This document shows, piece by piece, positions 9,578 through 18,605 of a DNA stretch of 64,000 bases; the first letter of the stretch is position 1, and the number at the start of each line of letters is the position of its first letter. Position numbers and translations under genes: made by a program. Below the pieces are notes generated by a model that was not told where the DNA came from, did no database searches, and was given only the letters and a program-made list of their open reading frames with translations. The DNA lies in the NCBI RefSeq assembly GCF_002217355.1, contig NZ_MUHA01000022.1, positions 1 through 64,000 on the forward strand, written 5' to 3'. The stretch comes from Flavobacterium oncorhynchi (GTDB taxonomy: Bacteria > Bacteroidota > Bacteroidia > Flavobacteriales > Flavobacteriaceae).

Positions 9578-10909
9578 CTACAAGTTGTGCACTGCTTGTT
9601 TGAATTGCTTTCCACGATCTTCGTAATTTTCGAATAAATCGAAACTTGCGCAAGCTGGAGACAATAAAACAGCATCTCCTTTTTCTGTTAATCTTTGTGC
9701 TGTTTTTACAGCATCGTTCATATTATTAACTTCGACCATAATATCAACAACGTTTCCAAAAGCATCAATAATTTTACGATTATCAATTCCTAAACAAATA
9801 ATTGCTTTTACTTTCTCACGAACCAATGACATTAATTCGTTGTAATCATTTCCTTTATCAACGCCGCCAACAATCCAAACTGTCGGAACATTCATACTGT
9901 CTAAAGCAAAAAAAGTAGCATTTACATTTGTTGCTTTTGAATCGTTGATATATTGTACATTCTGAATTTTTAATACTTTTTCTAAACGGTGCTCAACACC
10001 TTGAAAATTAGATAAACTTTCGCGAATTGTTGCATTTCTAATCTGCATCAATTTTGCTACGGAGCTTGCTGCCATTGCGTTTTTCATGTTATGTTTTCCT
10101 TCTAACGCAATGTGTTCTGTTTCCATTGTAAACTCTTCTTGGTTGATCTTTATTTCCATTTTGTTGTTATTTATAGAAGCCCCTTCATCAAATTTCTGAG
10201 TCAATGAAAAAGGAATTAATTTTGCTTTTGTTTTGTTGTTCTTTAACCATTCTGCACTTGCTTCATCATCTGCATCGTAAATGAGATAATCACTTTCAGT
10301 CTGGTTCATTGTTATTCGGAACTTCGAATTGATATAATTTTCATATTTATATTCATATCGATCTAAATGATCCGGGCTTATATTTGTTATTATCGCAATA
10401 TCCGGTCTGTAATCTATAATTCCGTCCAGCTGAAAACTGCTTAATTCAAGAACATATGCATCGTATTTATTTTCGGCAACCTGCCAGGCAAAACTCTTTC
10501 CTATATTTCCTCCCAAACCTACATTGAGCCCAGCCGATTTTAGTAAATGATAAGTCAACATTGTTGTTGTTGTCTTACCGTTACTTCCCGTGATTCCCAC
10601 TGTCATTGCTTCTGTAAATGGAAATGCAAATTCAATTTCCGAAATCACTTTTATTCCTGCCGCGATCAGCTTTTTTACTATCGGAGATTTCTCAGGAATT
10701 CCCGGACTTTTCATCACCACATCAGCATTCAGAATCAAATCTTCAGTGTGCTGTTCTTCTTCCCAAGGAATTTTATTTATAATAAGAACTTCTTTATAAC
10801 TCTCTTTTATCTTTCCGAAATCAGATACAAAAACATCGTAACCTTTTTTCTTCCCGAGGATCGCAGTTCCAACTCCGCTTTCTCCTCCTCCTAGCACTAC
10901 CAATCTCAT
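9578..10909 (-). CDS. murD: UDP-N-acetylmuramoyl-L-alanine--D-glutamate ligase
   Basis: MurD adds D-glutamate to UDP-MurNAc-L-Ala in the cytoplasm. The N-terminal dinucleotide-like fold begins RLVVLGGGESGVG, the ATP loop GSNGKTTT is at 108-115, and the segments LELSSFQLD and ISPDHLDRY are MurD hallmarks. The C-terminal domain includes LLSPACASFDLFENYEDRG, also typical of MurD. Length is 443. The start codon directly follows the mraY stop. Confidence 0.96.
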   Translation of the reverse strand: MRLVVLGGGESGVGTAILGKKKGYDVFVSDFGKIKESYKEVLIINKIPWEEEQHTEDLILNADVVMKSPGIPEKSPIVKKLIAAGIKVISEIEFAFPFTEAMTVGITGSNGKTTTTMLTYHLLKSAGLNVGLGGNIGKSFAWQVAENKYDAYVLELSSFQLDGIIDYRPDIAIITNISPDHLDRYEYKYENYINSKFRITMNQTESDYLIYDADDEASAEWLKNNKTKAKLIPFSLTQKFDEGASINNNKMEIKINQEEFTMETEHIALEGKHNMKNAMAASSVAKLMQIRNATIRESLSNFQGVEHRLEKVLKIQNVQYINDSKATNVNATFFALDSMNVPTVWIVGGVDKGNDYNELMSLVREKVKAIICLGIDNRKIIDAFGNVVDIMVEVNNMNDAVKTAQRLTEKGDAVLLSPACASFDLFENYEDRGKQFKQAVHNL

Positions 10910-12142
10910 CTATCTTAGTTTTAAAGTAATGATTGATAATATGGCTAACATAATTGCAACAATCCAGAATCTTGTAACGATTTTACTTTCGTGGTATCCT
11001 TTTTTCTGATAGTGATGATGCAATGGCGACATTAGGAAAATTCTTCGACCTTCTCCAAAACGTCTTTTTGTATATTTAAAATAAGCTACCTGAATAATTA
11101 CTGAAGCACTTTCTGCTAGGAAAATTCCACAGAACAAAACAATCAATATTTCTTTACGAACTGCAATTGCTAAAACGGCTATGATTCCTCCAATTGTTAA
11201 ACTTCCAGTGTCTCCCATAAAAACAGATGCGGGATAGGAGTTATACCAAAGAAAACCAATCAGCGCCCCAACAAAAGCAGAGATAAAAACAGTCATTTCT
11301 CCTGAATTGGGTATATACATTATATTCAAATAATTAGAAAAAATAATATTACCCGAAACAAACGTAAAAATTCCCAGGGCGAGGACCGAGATCGCAGAGG
11401 TTCCGGCCGCAAGACCATCTATTCCATCTGTTAAATTAGCTCCATTAGAAACTGCCGTGATAATAAAAATTACTACCGGAATAAATACTAACCAAGCCCA
11501 TTTTTCATATCCATCTCCTAAAAATGACAAAACTTCTGCATAATCAAATTCGTTATTTTTTACAAACGGAATTGTTGTTGCAGTAGATTTTTCCTCAGCA
11601 GGAGCTGGCAATACCACAGCGGTACTTGCATTTACTTTAAAAATATCTGCTCTTCCAGTATCTGTTCTAACTGTAACCGCAGGATTAAAATAAAGAACCG
11701 CACCTACTATAATACCAAGACCAACTTGTCCGATAACTTTGAAAATACCTTTAAGTCCTTGCTTATCTTTTTTAAATATTTTGATATAATCATCAACAAA
11801 ACCAATTGTACCCATCCACAGCGTAGTTACAATAAGCAATACGATGTAAATGTTGTGCAGTCTTGCAAATAACAAAACGGGAACTAAGGTTGCAAAAATG
11901 ATAATCAAACCTCCCATTGTAGGTGTTCCTGCTTTTTCATTTTGTCCAGCAAGACCAAGCTCACGAACTGTTTCTCCTACTTGCTGATTACGCAAGAAGT
12001 TAATAACTCTTTTTCCGTAAATCGTTGATAAAAGCAGCGACAGCATAAAAGCCAAAGCTGATCTAAAAGTGATGTACTGAAAAACTCCTGTTCCTGGCCA
12101 ATCCAGTGTTTTGTCAAAATATTCAAATAAATAATATAACAT
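10910..12142 (-). CDS. mraY: Phospho-MurNAc-pentapeptide transferase MraY
   Basis: MraY transfers phospho-MurNAc-pentapeptide from UDP to undecaprenyl phosphate, forming lipid I in the inner membrane. It is a polytopic protein with the catalytic pair D117-D118 in GFVDDY, the [10 protein letters not shown] motif near 236-245, and the histidine cluster PLHHHYQ near the C-terminus. At 410 residues it is about 50 longer than the enterobacterial enzyme. The excess is mostly a soluble stretch at about residues 152-212 between two membrane helices, a feature I recall from Bacteroidota MraY. It sits between murE and murD. Confidence 0.96.
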   Translation of the reverse strand: MLYYLFEYFDKTLDWPGTGVFQYITFRSALAFMLSLLLSTIYGKRVINFLRNQQVGETVRELGLAGQNEKAGTPTMGGLIIIFATLVPVLLFARLHNIYIVLLIVTTLWMGTIGFVDDYIKIFKKDKQGLKGIFKVIGQVGLGIIVGAVLYFNPAVTVRTDTGRADIFKVNASTAVVLPAPAEEKSTATTIPFVKNNEFDYAEVLSFLGDGYEKWAWLVFIPVVIFIITAVSNGANLTDGIDGLAAGTSAISVLALGIFTFVSGNIIFSNYLNIMYIPNSGEMTVFISAFVGALIGFLWYNSYPASVFMGDTGSLTIGGIIAVLAIAVRKEILIVLFCGIFLAESASVIIQVAYFKYTKRRFGEGRRIFLMSPLHHHYQKKGYHESKIVTRFWIVAIMLAILSIITLKLR

Positions 12143-12158
12143 ATATCGTGGTTTATTT

Positions 12159-12240
12159 GTTTAATCGTTGGTTTGCTGATTCGTTAATTGTTCATTTAAT
12201 AATTACTCCATTAAACGAATAACCAATTAACCGTTTAAAC
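12159..12240. repeat. Imperfect inverted repeat between murE and mraY
   Basis: Left arm 12159-12188 and right arm 12211-12240 are imperfect reverse complements rich in TTAATCG, GGTT and ATTCGTTAA modules. The element fills almost the whole gap between murE and mraY. It has no T-run, so it may stabilise or process the polycistronic RNA rather than end it; that is inference. Confidence 0.6.
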
Positions 12241-12241
12241 T

Positions 12242-13705
12242 TTACTTTGCTAGTTGATCTAAAATTTCTTTTACGGTTTCCATATCGTCAAAATGATGAC
12301 GAACTCCGTTTATTTCTTGATAGGTTTCATGACCTTTTCCTGCAATTAGGATAATGTCATTTGGCTGAGCCAATTGACAAGCCGTTTTTATAGCCTGTTT
12401 TCTATCAGTAATTCTTAATATTTTCTTGTAATTATGTGCTTCTACACCTTTTTCCATTTCGTCCAAAATCACTTCAGGATCTTCGTTTCTAGGATTATCT
12501 GATGTTAAAATTGCTTTATCACTAAGATCAGTAGCAATTTTTGCCATAATTGGTCTTTTTGTTTTATCTCTATTTCCGCCGCAGCCCACAACTGTAATCA
12601 ATTGCTCGTTTTTAGTACGGATGTCTTCAATTGTTTTTAAAACATTTTCTAAAGCATCTGGTGTGTGTGCATAATCGACAATTGCTGTGATTTTAGAATC
12701 GGTAACAATATATTGAAAACGACCTGAAACACTTTCTAAATCAGACAATAAGCGCAACGCTTCAAGGCTATCCATACCCAATTCTACAGCTGTTCCGTAA
12801 ATAGCTAAAACATTGTAAGCATTAAAAGTTCCAATCAGTTTTACCCAAACTTCATTGTCATTTACTTTTAACAATAATCCTGATAATTGGCTTTCTAATA
12901 TTGTTGCTTTAAAATCTGCATATGTTTTTAAAGCATAAGTAAATTTTCTTGCAACTGTATTTTGCAGCATTACAGTTCCATTTTTATCATCAATATTTGA
13001 TAAAGCAAAAGCTGTTTTTGGCAGAGAATCAAAAAATGATTTTTTCACATCTCTGTATTCTGCAAAAGTTGGATGATAATCTAGGTGATCGTGTGAAAGA
13101 TTCGTAAAAATTCCACCAACAAAATGCAATGCTTCTGTACGTTTTTGATGAATTCCGTGTGAACTCACTTCCATAAAGCAATGCGTTACTCCAGCTTCAA
13201 CCATCTCATTTAAATAATGGTTGATTGTAATTGAATCTGGCGTTGTATGCGTTGCTGGATATTCCGTTGCATCTACCATTATTTTTACAGTTGATAACAA
13301 ACCAACTTTAAAACCTGCCTTTTGAAACAATTGAAATAATAATGATGCAATGGTTGTTTTACCATTCGTACCTGTTACTCCAACCAGTTTTAATTTTGCC
13401 GACGGATCTTCAAAATAATTCGCCGCCATAAAAGCTAAAGCCGTATTGGTATCTTTTACCTGAACATAAGTAATTCCTTTTTGAGTTGTTTCAGGAAGCG
13501 TATCGCAAATAATAGCAACAGCTCCTAACTCGATAGCTTTATTGATATAATCGTGACCATCAGAAAGTGTTCCTCGAATTGCCACAAAAATATCGCTTGC
13601 CTCAACTTTACGCGAATCAAATTCAATTTTATGAATAGCTGTTTCTGTTGAACCTATAACAGATTCAATCGCTGCTTTGTATAATATGTCTTTTAGTATT
13701 TTCAC
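12242..13705 (-). CDS. murE: UDP-MurNAc-tripeptide ligase MurE (meso-DAP type)
   Basis: MurE adds the third amino acid to UDP-MurNAc-L-Ala-D-Glu. The ATP loop GTNGKTT is at 112-118, the N-terminal uridine-binding segment includes FDSRKVEASDIFVA, and DNPR at 403-406 is the motif associated with meso-diaminopimelate specificity, so a DAP-type peptidoglycan is predicted. At 487 residues the length is normal. Its start overlaps the ftsI stop by 4 bp, implying tight coupling. Confidence 0.96.
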   Translation of the reverse strand: MKILKDILYKAAIESVIGSTETAIHKIEFDSRKVEASDIFVAIRGTLSDGHDYINKAIELGAVAIICDTLPETTQKGITYVQVKDTNTALAFMAANYFEDPSAKLKLVGVTGTNGKTTIASLLFQLFQKAGFKVGLLSTVKIMVDATEYPATHTTPDSITINHYLNEMVEAGVTHCFMEVSSHGIHQKRTEALHFVGGIFTNLSHDHLDYHPTFAEYRDVKKSFFDSLPKTAFALSNIDDKNGTVMLQNTVARKFTYALKTYADFKATILESQLSGLLLKVNDNEVWVKLIGTFNAYNVLAIYGTAVELGMDSLEALRLLSDLESVSGRFQYIVTDSKITAIVDYAHTPDALENVLKTIEDIRTKNEQLITVVGCGGNRDKTKRPIMAKIATDLSDKAILTSDNPRNEDPEVILDEMEKGVEAHNYKKILRITDRKQAIKTACQLAQPNDIILIAGKGHETYQEINGVRHHFDDMETVKEILDQLAK

Positions 13706-15711
13706 GATAATTCTAATACTATAATTGAGTTTTTACTAATATTTTGTCCCGCTTGAATCGATTGATTCTTAACTTTTCCTACTCCTGTTACTTTCACTTT
13801 TAAACCTAAATTTTCAAGTAAAGCAATTGCATCCATTCCCGGCATTCCTTTTAAATCAGGAATTTGTTTCGATTTTTTATTTGATTCTACATCGTATTTA
13901 TCGTAACTGCTTTCCTGCTTTGCGATTTTAGAATCAAGCTGTTTAATCTTATTTGTTGATGGTGCGTCTGTAAATATTTTTTGAGCAATTCTTTTAAAAA
14001 CCGGCCCTGCAACGTCTGCTCCATAATAATTATTTCTAGATGTATTTGGTTTATGAACCACTACAATACACGAATATTTAGGATGATCTGCTGGAAAATA
14101 TCCAACGAAAGAGGACGCATAATACATAGCAGACTTACCTTCCTTTCCGCCATAATTCACCTGAGCCGTCCCTGTTTTTCCTGCCATCGAAAAATCCTTC
14201 GAATACAATTTAGAACCCGTTCCTTTTTTTACCACGTTTGCTAAAACTGCTTTCACCTTTTTTATGGTTTCAGGCGAACAAACTTTTGGATTTATTACTT
14301 CAACATCAAACTTTTTAATCGTTTTATTCCATTCTTTTATTTCCGACACAAATTGCGGTTTTACCATTACACCATTATTTGCAACGGCATTATACAAGGC
14401 TAAAGTCTGCATTGGCGTAACCGAAACATTATAACCAAAAGCCATCCAAGGAAGCGAAATTCCTGACCAGTGTTTGTCTCCAGGCTGCGGAATATAAGGT
14501 CTTCCTTCTCCTTTAAAATGCAATCCTAATGTCTTATTTAATCCATAACTGTTAATATGGTTTACAAACTTAGACGGGTTATTTTTGTAATTCTCATAAA
14601 CAGCCTGAACCATTACTGTATTTGACGAAAGTTCAAATCCGCGAGCTAATGTAATTTTCCCATATCCTCCTCTGTGCGAATCACGAACAGCACGGCCATA
14701 ATATCTAATTTCACCGCCATGACTGTCATAAACGGTACTTGTATCAGCTACTTTATCTTCTAGAATTGCCATTAAATCAACTAGTTTAAAAGTCGATCCT
14801 GGCTCCTGAGATTCTGCAATTGCGTAGTTTGTGGTTTCATAATACGACCCATCTTCAGCTCTTCCCAGATTCGAAATTGCTTTTACATGTCCCGTTTCTG
14901 TTTCCATAACCACCACACAACCATGATCAGCTTCGTAGTCTTCTAATTGTTTTAATAAAGCGTGATGTGCAATATCCTGAATAAAAACGTCGATTGTCGA
15001 AATAACATCATAACCATCAATAGGATCAACTTCGTTCAAATCACGAATTGGTTTCCATTGTCCTTTTGCGATTTTTTGTTTTAAGATTTTCCCGTCTTTT
15101 CCGTTCAAATAATTCTTAAAAGCCCACTCGATTCCTTTTCCTACTTCAACTCCAGTTGCCGGATCAATTCTGTCATATCCAATTGTTCTTTCAGCAATTT
15201 TCCCTATCGGATGTTTTCTAACTGTTTCTTGCTCAACAATAATCCCCCCTTTGAAAGCGCCTAAATTGAATAATGGAAAACCTTTTATTTTCACATATTC
15301 GGTATAACTTAAATTTCTAGCAATCAAATAATAACGATTTTTATTTGCTCTGGCTTTTCGTAATTCTTTTTCAAAATAACTTCCAGATTTTCCTAAAACT
15401 GTTACAAGCGAATCTGATAATGCTTTTACATGTTTCTCAAAAGTTTCTGTTTTTGGAGCTTTAGCATCAAAACGAATCTCATAATTCGGAATTGAAGTTG
15501 CTAATAAACTTCCATCAGCAGAGTAAATATTTCCTTTGTTTGCTGGAATTACAAAATTTCTAACGGTACGCTGTTTTGCTAATTTTCGGTAGTAATCTCC
15601 TTCAACCCATTGAATATTGGTCAATTTAACAACAATAGCAATTGCCATCAAAAAGATGAAAACTGCTACGAGGTAAATTCTGTAGGATATATGTTTATCG
15701 TCTACTGCCAT
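13702..15711 (-). CDS. ftsI: Class B penicillin-binding protein FtsI (PBP3) with PASTA domain
   Basis: FtsI is the septal transpeptidase that cross-links new peptidoglycan together with FtsW. A short cytoplasmic tail and one membrane helix (about 11-32) are followed by the dimerisation region and the transpeptidase domain. The catalytic S306 lies in STFK, with SSN at 362-364 and KTGT at 513-516. The last 65 residues form one PASTA domain starting near IPDLKGM, which is absent from enterobacterial FtsI. Length is 669. The start overlaps ftsL by 10 bp and the stop overlaps murE. Confidence 0.95.
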   Translation of the reverse strand: MAVDDKHISYRIYLVAVFIFLMAIAIVVKLTNIQWVEGDYYRKLAKQRTVRNFVIPANKGNIYSADGSLLATSIPNYEIRFDAKAPKTETFEKHVKALSDSLVTVLGKSGSYFEKELRKARANKNRYYLIARNLSYTEYVKIKGFPLFNLGAFKGGIIVEQETVRKHPIGKIAERTIGYDRIDPATGVEVGKGIEWAFKNYLNGKDGKILKQKIAKGQWKPIRDLNEVDPIDGYDVISTIDVFIQDIAHHALLKQLEDYEADHGCVVVMETETGHVKAISNLGRAEDGSYYETTNYAIAESQEPGSTFKLVDLMAILEDKVADTSTVYDSHGGEIRYYGRAVRDSHRGGYGKITLARGFELSSNTVMVQAVYENYKNNPSKFVNHINSYGLNKTLGLHFKGEGRPYIPQPGDKHWSGISLPWMAFGYNVSVTPMQTLALYNAVANNGVMVKPQFVSEIKEWNKTIKKFDVEVINPKVCSPETIKKVKAVLANVVKKGTGSKLYSKDFSMAGKTGTAQVNYGGKEGKSAMYYASSFVGYFPADHPKYSCIVVVHKPNTSRNNYYGADVAGPVFKRIAQKIFTDAPSTNKIKQLDSKIAKQESSYDKYDVESNKKSKQIPDLKGMPGMDAIALLENLGLKVKVTGVGKVKNQSIQAGQNISKNSIIVLELS

Positions 15712-16049
15712 ATTCTTTTAAAGAAACTTTTTTCTTCTTCTTTTTTAACTTCTATTTTCACTGGAGGAACTGTTGAGGGAAAAATTTGCTTTTCGAGCAT
15801 CTTATCCGATATTGTTGACTCCATTTTTAACTTCATCAATTCTGAACGTCGATCTACAAACTCTGATCTTAATTCTTTTACTTCGTTATTTAATTTTGCA
15901 ATTTCAAAAACCTTTTGTTCATAACGCTGTGTATTTGCAATCATCAAAATTGCCAGCAGAATTATAAAAACAATGAATCGCCAATTCTTTACCGCATCAT
16001 CATTTAGCAGAAATCTTGCTTTTAATATTCCAAATACTCCACTCTTCAT
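15702..16049 (-). CDS. ftsL: FtsL-like cell division protein
   Basis: This is a small bitopic protein of 115 residues. It has a short cytoplasmic N-terminus, one hydrophobic helix at about residues 24-41, and a heptad-rich stretch (IAKLNNEVKELRSEFVDRR) predicted to be a periplasmic coiled coil, ending in a charged tail. That topology and the position between rsmH and ftsI match FtsL, which joins FtsB and FtsQ in the divisome. FtsL is poorly conserved in sequence, so identity rests on architecture and synteny. A flavobacterial FtsL-like name is appropriate. Confidence 0.82.
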   Translation of the reverse strand: MKSGVFGILKARFLLNDDAVKNWRFIVFIILLAILMIANTQRYEQKVFEIAKLNNEVKELRSEFVDRRSELMKLKMESTISDKMLEKQIFPSTVPPVKIEVKKEEEKSFFKRIWQ

Positions 16050-16065
16050 TTTCTACCTATATATA

Positions 16066-16974
16066 TTATATCTTTTCAGCTATCCTTAATTTCGCACTTC
16101 TTGCTCTATTATTGATTTTAATTTCGGCATCATCAGGAACAATCAGTTTTCCGATAGTTTTAAACGGTACTGAAAAATTCCCGTAAAAATCACGTTCTGG
16201 TTCTCCTTCAAACATTCCGTTTTTAATGAATCTTTTCACCAGCCTGTCTTCTAATGAATGGTATGAGATTACCGAAAATCTCCCCCCTGGTTTCAAAATT
16301 TCTAAAGACTGCTCAATAAACTCTTTCAAAACATCCATTTCTTGATTTACTTCAATACGAATCGCTTGATAAATCTGAGCCAATATTTTATTCTTAACTC
16401 TTTCTGGTAAATATCTTGCTAGAACTTCTTTTAATTCATCGGTTGTCTTGATTGGATAATCATGTCTCGCCTCAACAATCGTTCTTGCTAGAACTGGTGC
16501 GTTTTTCAACTCCCCATAATCAAAAAAAACACGACGTAAATCCTGTTCTTCATATTCGTTAACCACTCGATAAGCATTTAAATCATTTTTTTGACTCATC
16601 CGCATATCCAGTTCGGCATCAAATCTGGTTGAAAAACCTCTCTCTGGAACATCAAATTGATGTGATGAAACTCCTAAATCTGCCAAGATTCCATCTACTG
16701 CTTTAACACCATGAAAACGAAGAAATCTTTTTATAAATCTAAAGTTCTCATTAATCAAAGTAAATCTTTCGTCAGGCAATGCATTTGCAAGCGCATCCTC
16801 GTCTTGATCAAAAGCAAATAGTTTTCCATTTGGCCCCAATCTTTTCAAAATTTCTTTTGAGTGACCGCCGCCGCCAAACGTTACATCTACATAAATGCCG
16901 TCTGGCTTAATATTTAAACCATCAACTGTTGGATGAAGTAAAACTGGATTATGATATTCCATTGTCGTCGTCAT
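16066..16974 (-). CDS. rsmH: 16S rRNA (cytosine(1402)-N(4))-methyltransferase
   Basis: RsmH (MraW) uses SAM to methylate N4 of C1402 in the 16S rRNA decoding site. The N-terminus has HNPVLLHPTVDGL and the SAM motif DVTFGGGGHS, followed by LADLGVSSHQFD, and the later SYHSLEDRLVKRF segment is diagnostic. At 302 residues it is typical. The start overlaps the mraZ end by 26 bp, the usual mraZ-rsmH coupling. An internal ATG four codons downstream is an alternative start. Confidence 0.96.
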   Translation of the reverse strand: MTTTMEYHNPVLLHPTVDGLNIKPDGIYVDVTFGGGGHSKEILKRLGPNGKLFAFDQDEDALANALPDERFTLINENFRFIKRFLRFHGVKAVDGILADLGVSSHQFDVPERGFSTRFDAELDMRMSQKNDLNAYRVVNEYEEQDLRRVFFDYGELKNAPVLARTIVEARHDYPIKTTDELKEVLARYLPERVKNKILAQIYQAIRIEVNQEMDVLKEFIEQSLEILKPGGRFSVISYHSLEDRLVKRFIKNGMFEGEPERDFYGNFSVPFKTIGKLIVPDDAEIKINNRARSAKLRIAEKI

Positions 16975-17422
16975 TAATATTTCCCATTACTTCTTCGGCT
17001 AAATCTGCAAAATCCATATCTTCGCCGCTTATTGATTTTTCGTATAAATCTTTATCCCAAATCTCCACAATATTAACCGCAGATGAAAAAACAACATCTT
17101 TAGAAATACCCGAAAACGTCACTAAATCTTTTGGCACCAACAATCTCCCTAATGCATCAATATCTACTACTTTAACTCCGGCAGTAAATCTGCGAATGAA
17201 ATCATTGTTCTTTTTTACAAAACGATTCAGCTTATTAATTTTTGCCATCATTAGATTCCATTCTTCCATCGGATACAATTCTAAACATTGCTGAAAAACG
17301 GAACGCTTCAAGACAAAACCGTCCTGAAGAGAAGAAGCCAATTGCTTTTTTAAAGGCGCAGGTATCATTAACCTCCCTTTAGCATCGACTTTACACTCAT
17401 ATGTTCCAACAATTGTATTCAA
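16949..17422 (-). CDS. mraZ: Division/cell wall cluster transcriptional regulator MraZ
   Basis: MraZ is a ring-forming DNA-binding protein of the AbrB/SpoVT fold that autoregulates the dcw cluster. Two repeats of the fold are visible: YECKVDAKGRLMIPAPLKK near the N-terminus and VKVVDIDALGRLLVPKDL in the second half, each with the D-x-K/L-GR core. Length is 157 residues. It is the first gene of the cluster, with a -7 box at 17449-17456 and five phased ACCAC boxes upstream that look like its own operator. Confidence 0.95.
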   Translation of the reverse strand: MNTIVGTYECKVDAKGRLMIPAPLKKQLASSLQDGFVLKRSVFQQCLELYPMEEWNLMMAKINKLNRFVKKNNDFIRRFTAGVKVVDIDALGRLLVPKDLVTFSGISKDVVFSSAVNIVEIWDKDLYEKSISGEDMDFADLAEEVMGNINDDDNGIS

Positions 17423-17448
17423 GAAAAACGTACTAATATGTTACACAG

Positions 17449-17456
17449 CAAAAATA
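17449..17456 (-). promoter_or_regulatory. -7 box (TATTTTTG) of the mraZ/dcw promoter
   Basis: The minus strand reads TATTTTTG followed by C, an exact TAnnTTTG match. It lies 27 bp upstream of the mraZ ATG, giving a leader of roughly 20 nt. The MraZ-like boxes begin 12 bp further upstream and would cover the -33 region. Confidence 0.65.
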
Positions 17457-17467
17457 TAAAAAAAAAT

Positions 17468-17524
17468 ACCACATATTACCACTATATACCACTTTGTTAA
17501 TAAGTTTAACCACTTTACTACCAC
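17468..17524 (-). promoter_or_regulatory. Five phased MraZ-type boxes (GTGGT on minus strand)
   Basis: ACCAC (GTGGT on the minus strand) starts at 17468, 17478, 17488, 17509 and 17520, giving spacings of 10, 10, 21 and 11 bp, all near whole helical turns. MraZ of E. coli is known to bind direct TGGGN repeats separated by 5 bp, that is, with a 10-bp period, upstream of its own operon. Here the repeat core would be TGGT. The array sits immediately upstream of the mraZ -7 box. The rest of the intergenic stretch up to 17760 shows nothing else I can name. Confidence 0.7.
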
Positions 17525-17765
17525 CTCAGCTAAATCATAAGCAATCAATACATTAGACAAAAATCAGTTTCAAAATCTTTTCATTTAAGAATTACAAAAA
17601 ATCTGCTTTATTTCTCTTAAAAAAGTAAATATTATGCAATTATTTTAACAACTCAATTTTTAGAGAAACAACCACTAAAACCTGATTTATAACCACTTAC
17701 TAATTCTAGCAAAATAATCTAGTTAAAAAAGGGCAGCAAAAATTCATTTTTATTTATTTAACCCT

Positions 17766-17773
17766 ATATTTGT
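17766..17773 (+). promoter_or_regulatory. -7 box (TATATTTG) of the hydrolase gene
   Basis: An exact TAnnTTTG match lies 26 bp upstream of the ATG at 17800, which fits a short leader of about 20 nt. No convincing TTG -33 element was seen. Confidence 0.55.
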
Positions 17774-17799
17774 CCCAAATGAAATTGGCATTAGATTAG

Positions 17800-18564
17800 A
17801 TGGACAAAAACTACAAAAAAGAAGGCAAATACAGCTATTATGAAGCTGGAGAGGGAACTCCTATCGTTATTTTACACGGGTTAATGGGAGGCCTTAGTAA
17901 CTTTGATGCTGTAGCGGAATATTTTCCAACGAAAGGATACAAAGTTGTAATCCCAGATTTGCCAATATACACGCAGAGTATTTTAAAAACAAACGTAAAA
18001 AGCTTTGCCAAATACGTAAAAGACTTTATTAATTTCAAGGGTTTTGACCAAGTTATTTTACTGGGAAATTCACTTGGAGGACACATTGCACTTTACCACA
18101 CCAAACTATATCCCGAAAAAGTAGCCGGACTTGTAATTACAGGAAGTTCTGGACTTTACGAAAGCGCCATGGGCGACAGCTACCCTAAAAGAGGTGATTA
18201 CGAATATATCAAAAAGAAAGCTGAAGATGTATTTTATGACCCAAAAATTGCGACACCAGAATTAATAGATGAAGTTTACGCAACTGTTAATGACCGCATA
18301 AAATTAATTAAAACATTAACGATTGCTAAGAGTGCAATTCGCCATAATATGGCCAAAGATTTACCTAAAATGACAGTTGAAACCTGTATCATCTGGGGTA
18401 AAAATGACGCTGTAACACCACCTAATGTTGCTGAAGAATTTGACAACTTATTGCCTAATTCAACTTTGTATTGGATAGACAAATGCGGACACGCTGCTAT
18501 GATGGAACATCCTCAGGAATTCAACAAAATTCTTGAAGAATGGCTTGTTGCAAAGAATTTATAG
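17800..18564 (+). CDS. Alpha/beta-fold hydrolase
   Basis: The 254-residue protein has an alpha/beta hydrolase fold. It shows the oxyanion segment HGLMGG near residues 25-30, the nucleophile elbow G-N-S-L-G-G with serine as nucleophile, a likely catalytic Asp in GKNDAVTPP, and a His in KCGHAAMMEHP. It has no signal peptide, so it is probably cytoplasmic. The substrate cannot be told from sequence; esterase, C-C hydrolase or haloperoxidase-like activities are all possible. It is followed 41 bp later by engB in the same direction and probably co-transcribed. An upstream ATG is closed by a stop, supporting the start used. Confidence 0.88.
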   Translation: MDKNYKKEGKYSYYEAGEGTPIVILHGLMGGLSNFDAVAEYFPTKGYKVVIPDLPIYTQSILKTNVKSFAKYVKDFINFKGFDQVILLGNSLGGHIALYHTKLYPEKVAGLVITGSSGLYESAMGDSYPKRGDYEYIKKKAEDVFYDPKIATPELIDEVYATVNDRIKLIKTLTIAKSAIRHNMAKDLPKMTVETCIIWGKNDAVTPPNVAEEFDNLLPNSTLYWIDKCGHAAMMEHPQEFNKILEEWLVAKNL

Positions 18565-18605
18565 CATCTAACTTTCGAATTTAAGAAGGTTTTAAAACAA
18601 AAAAC

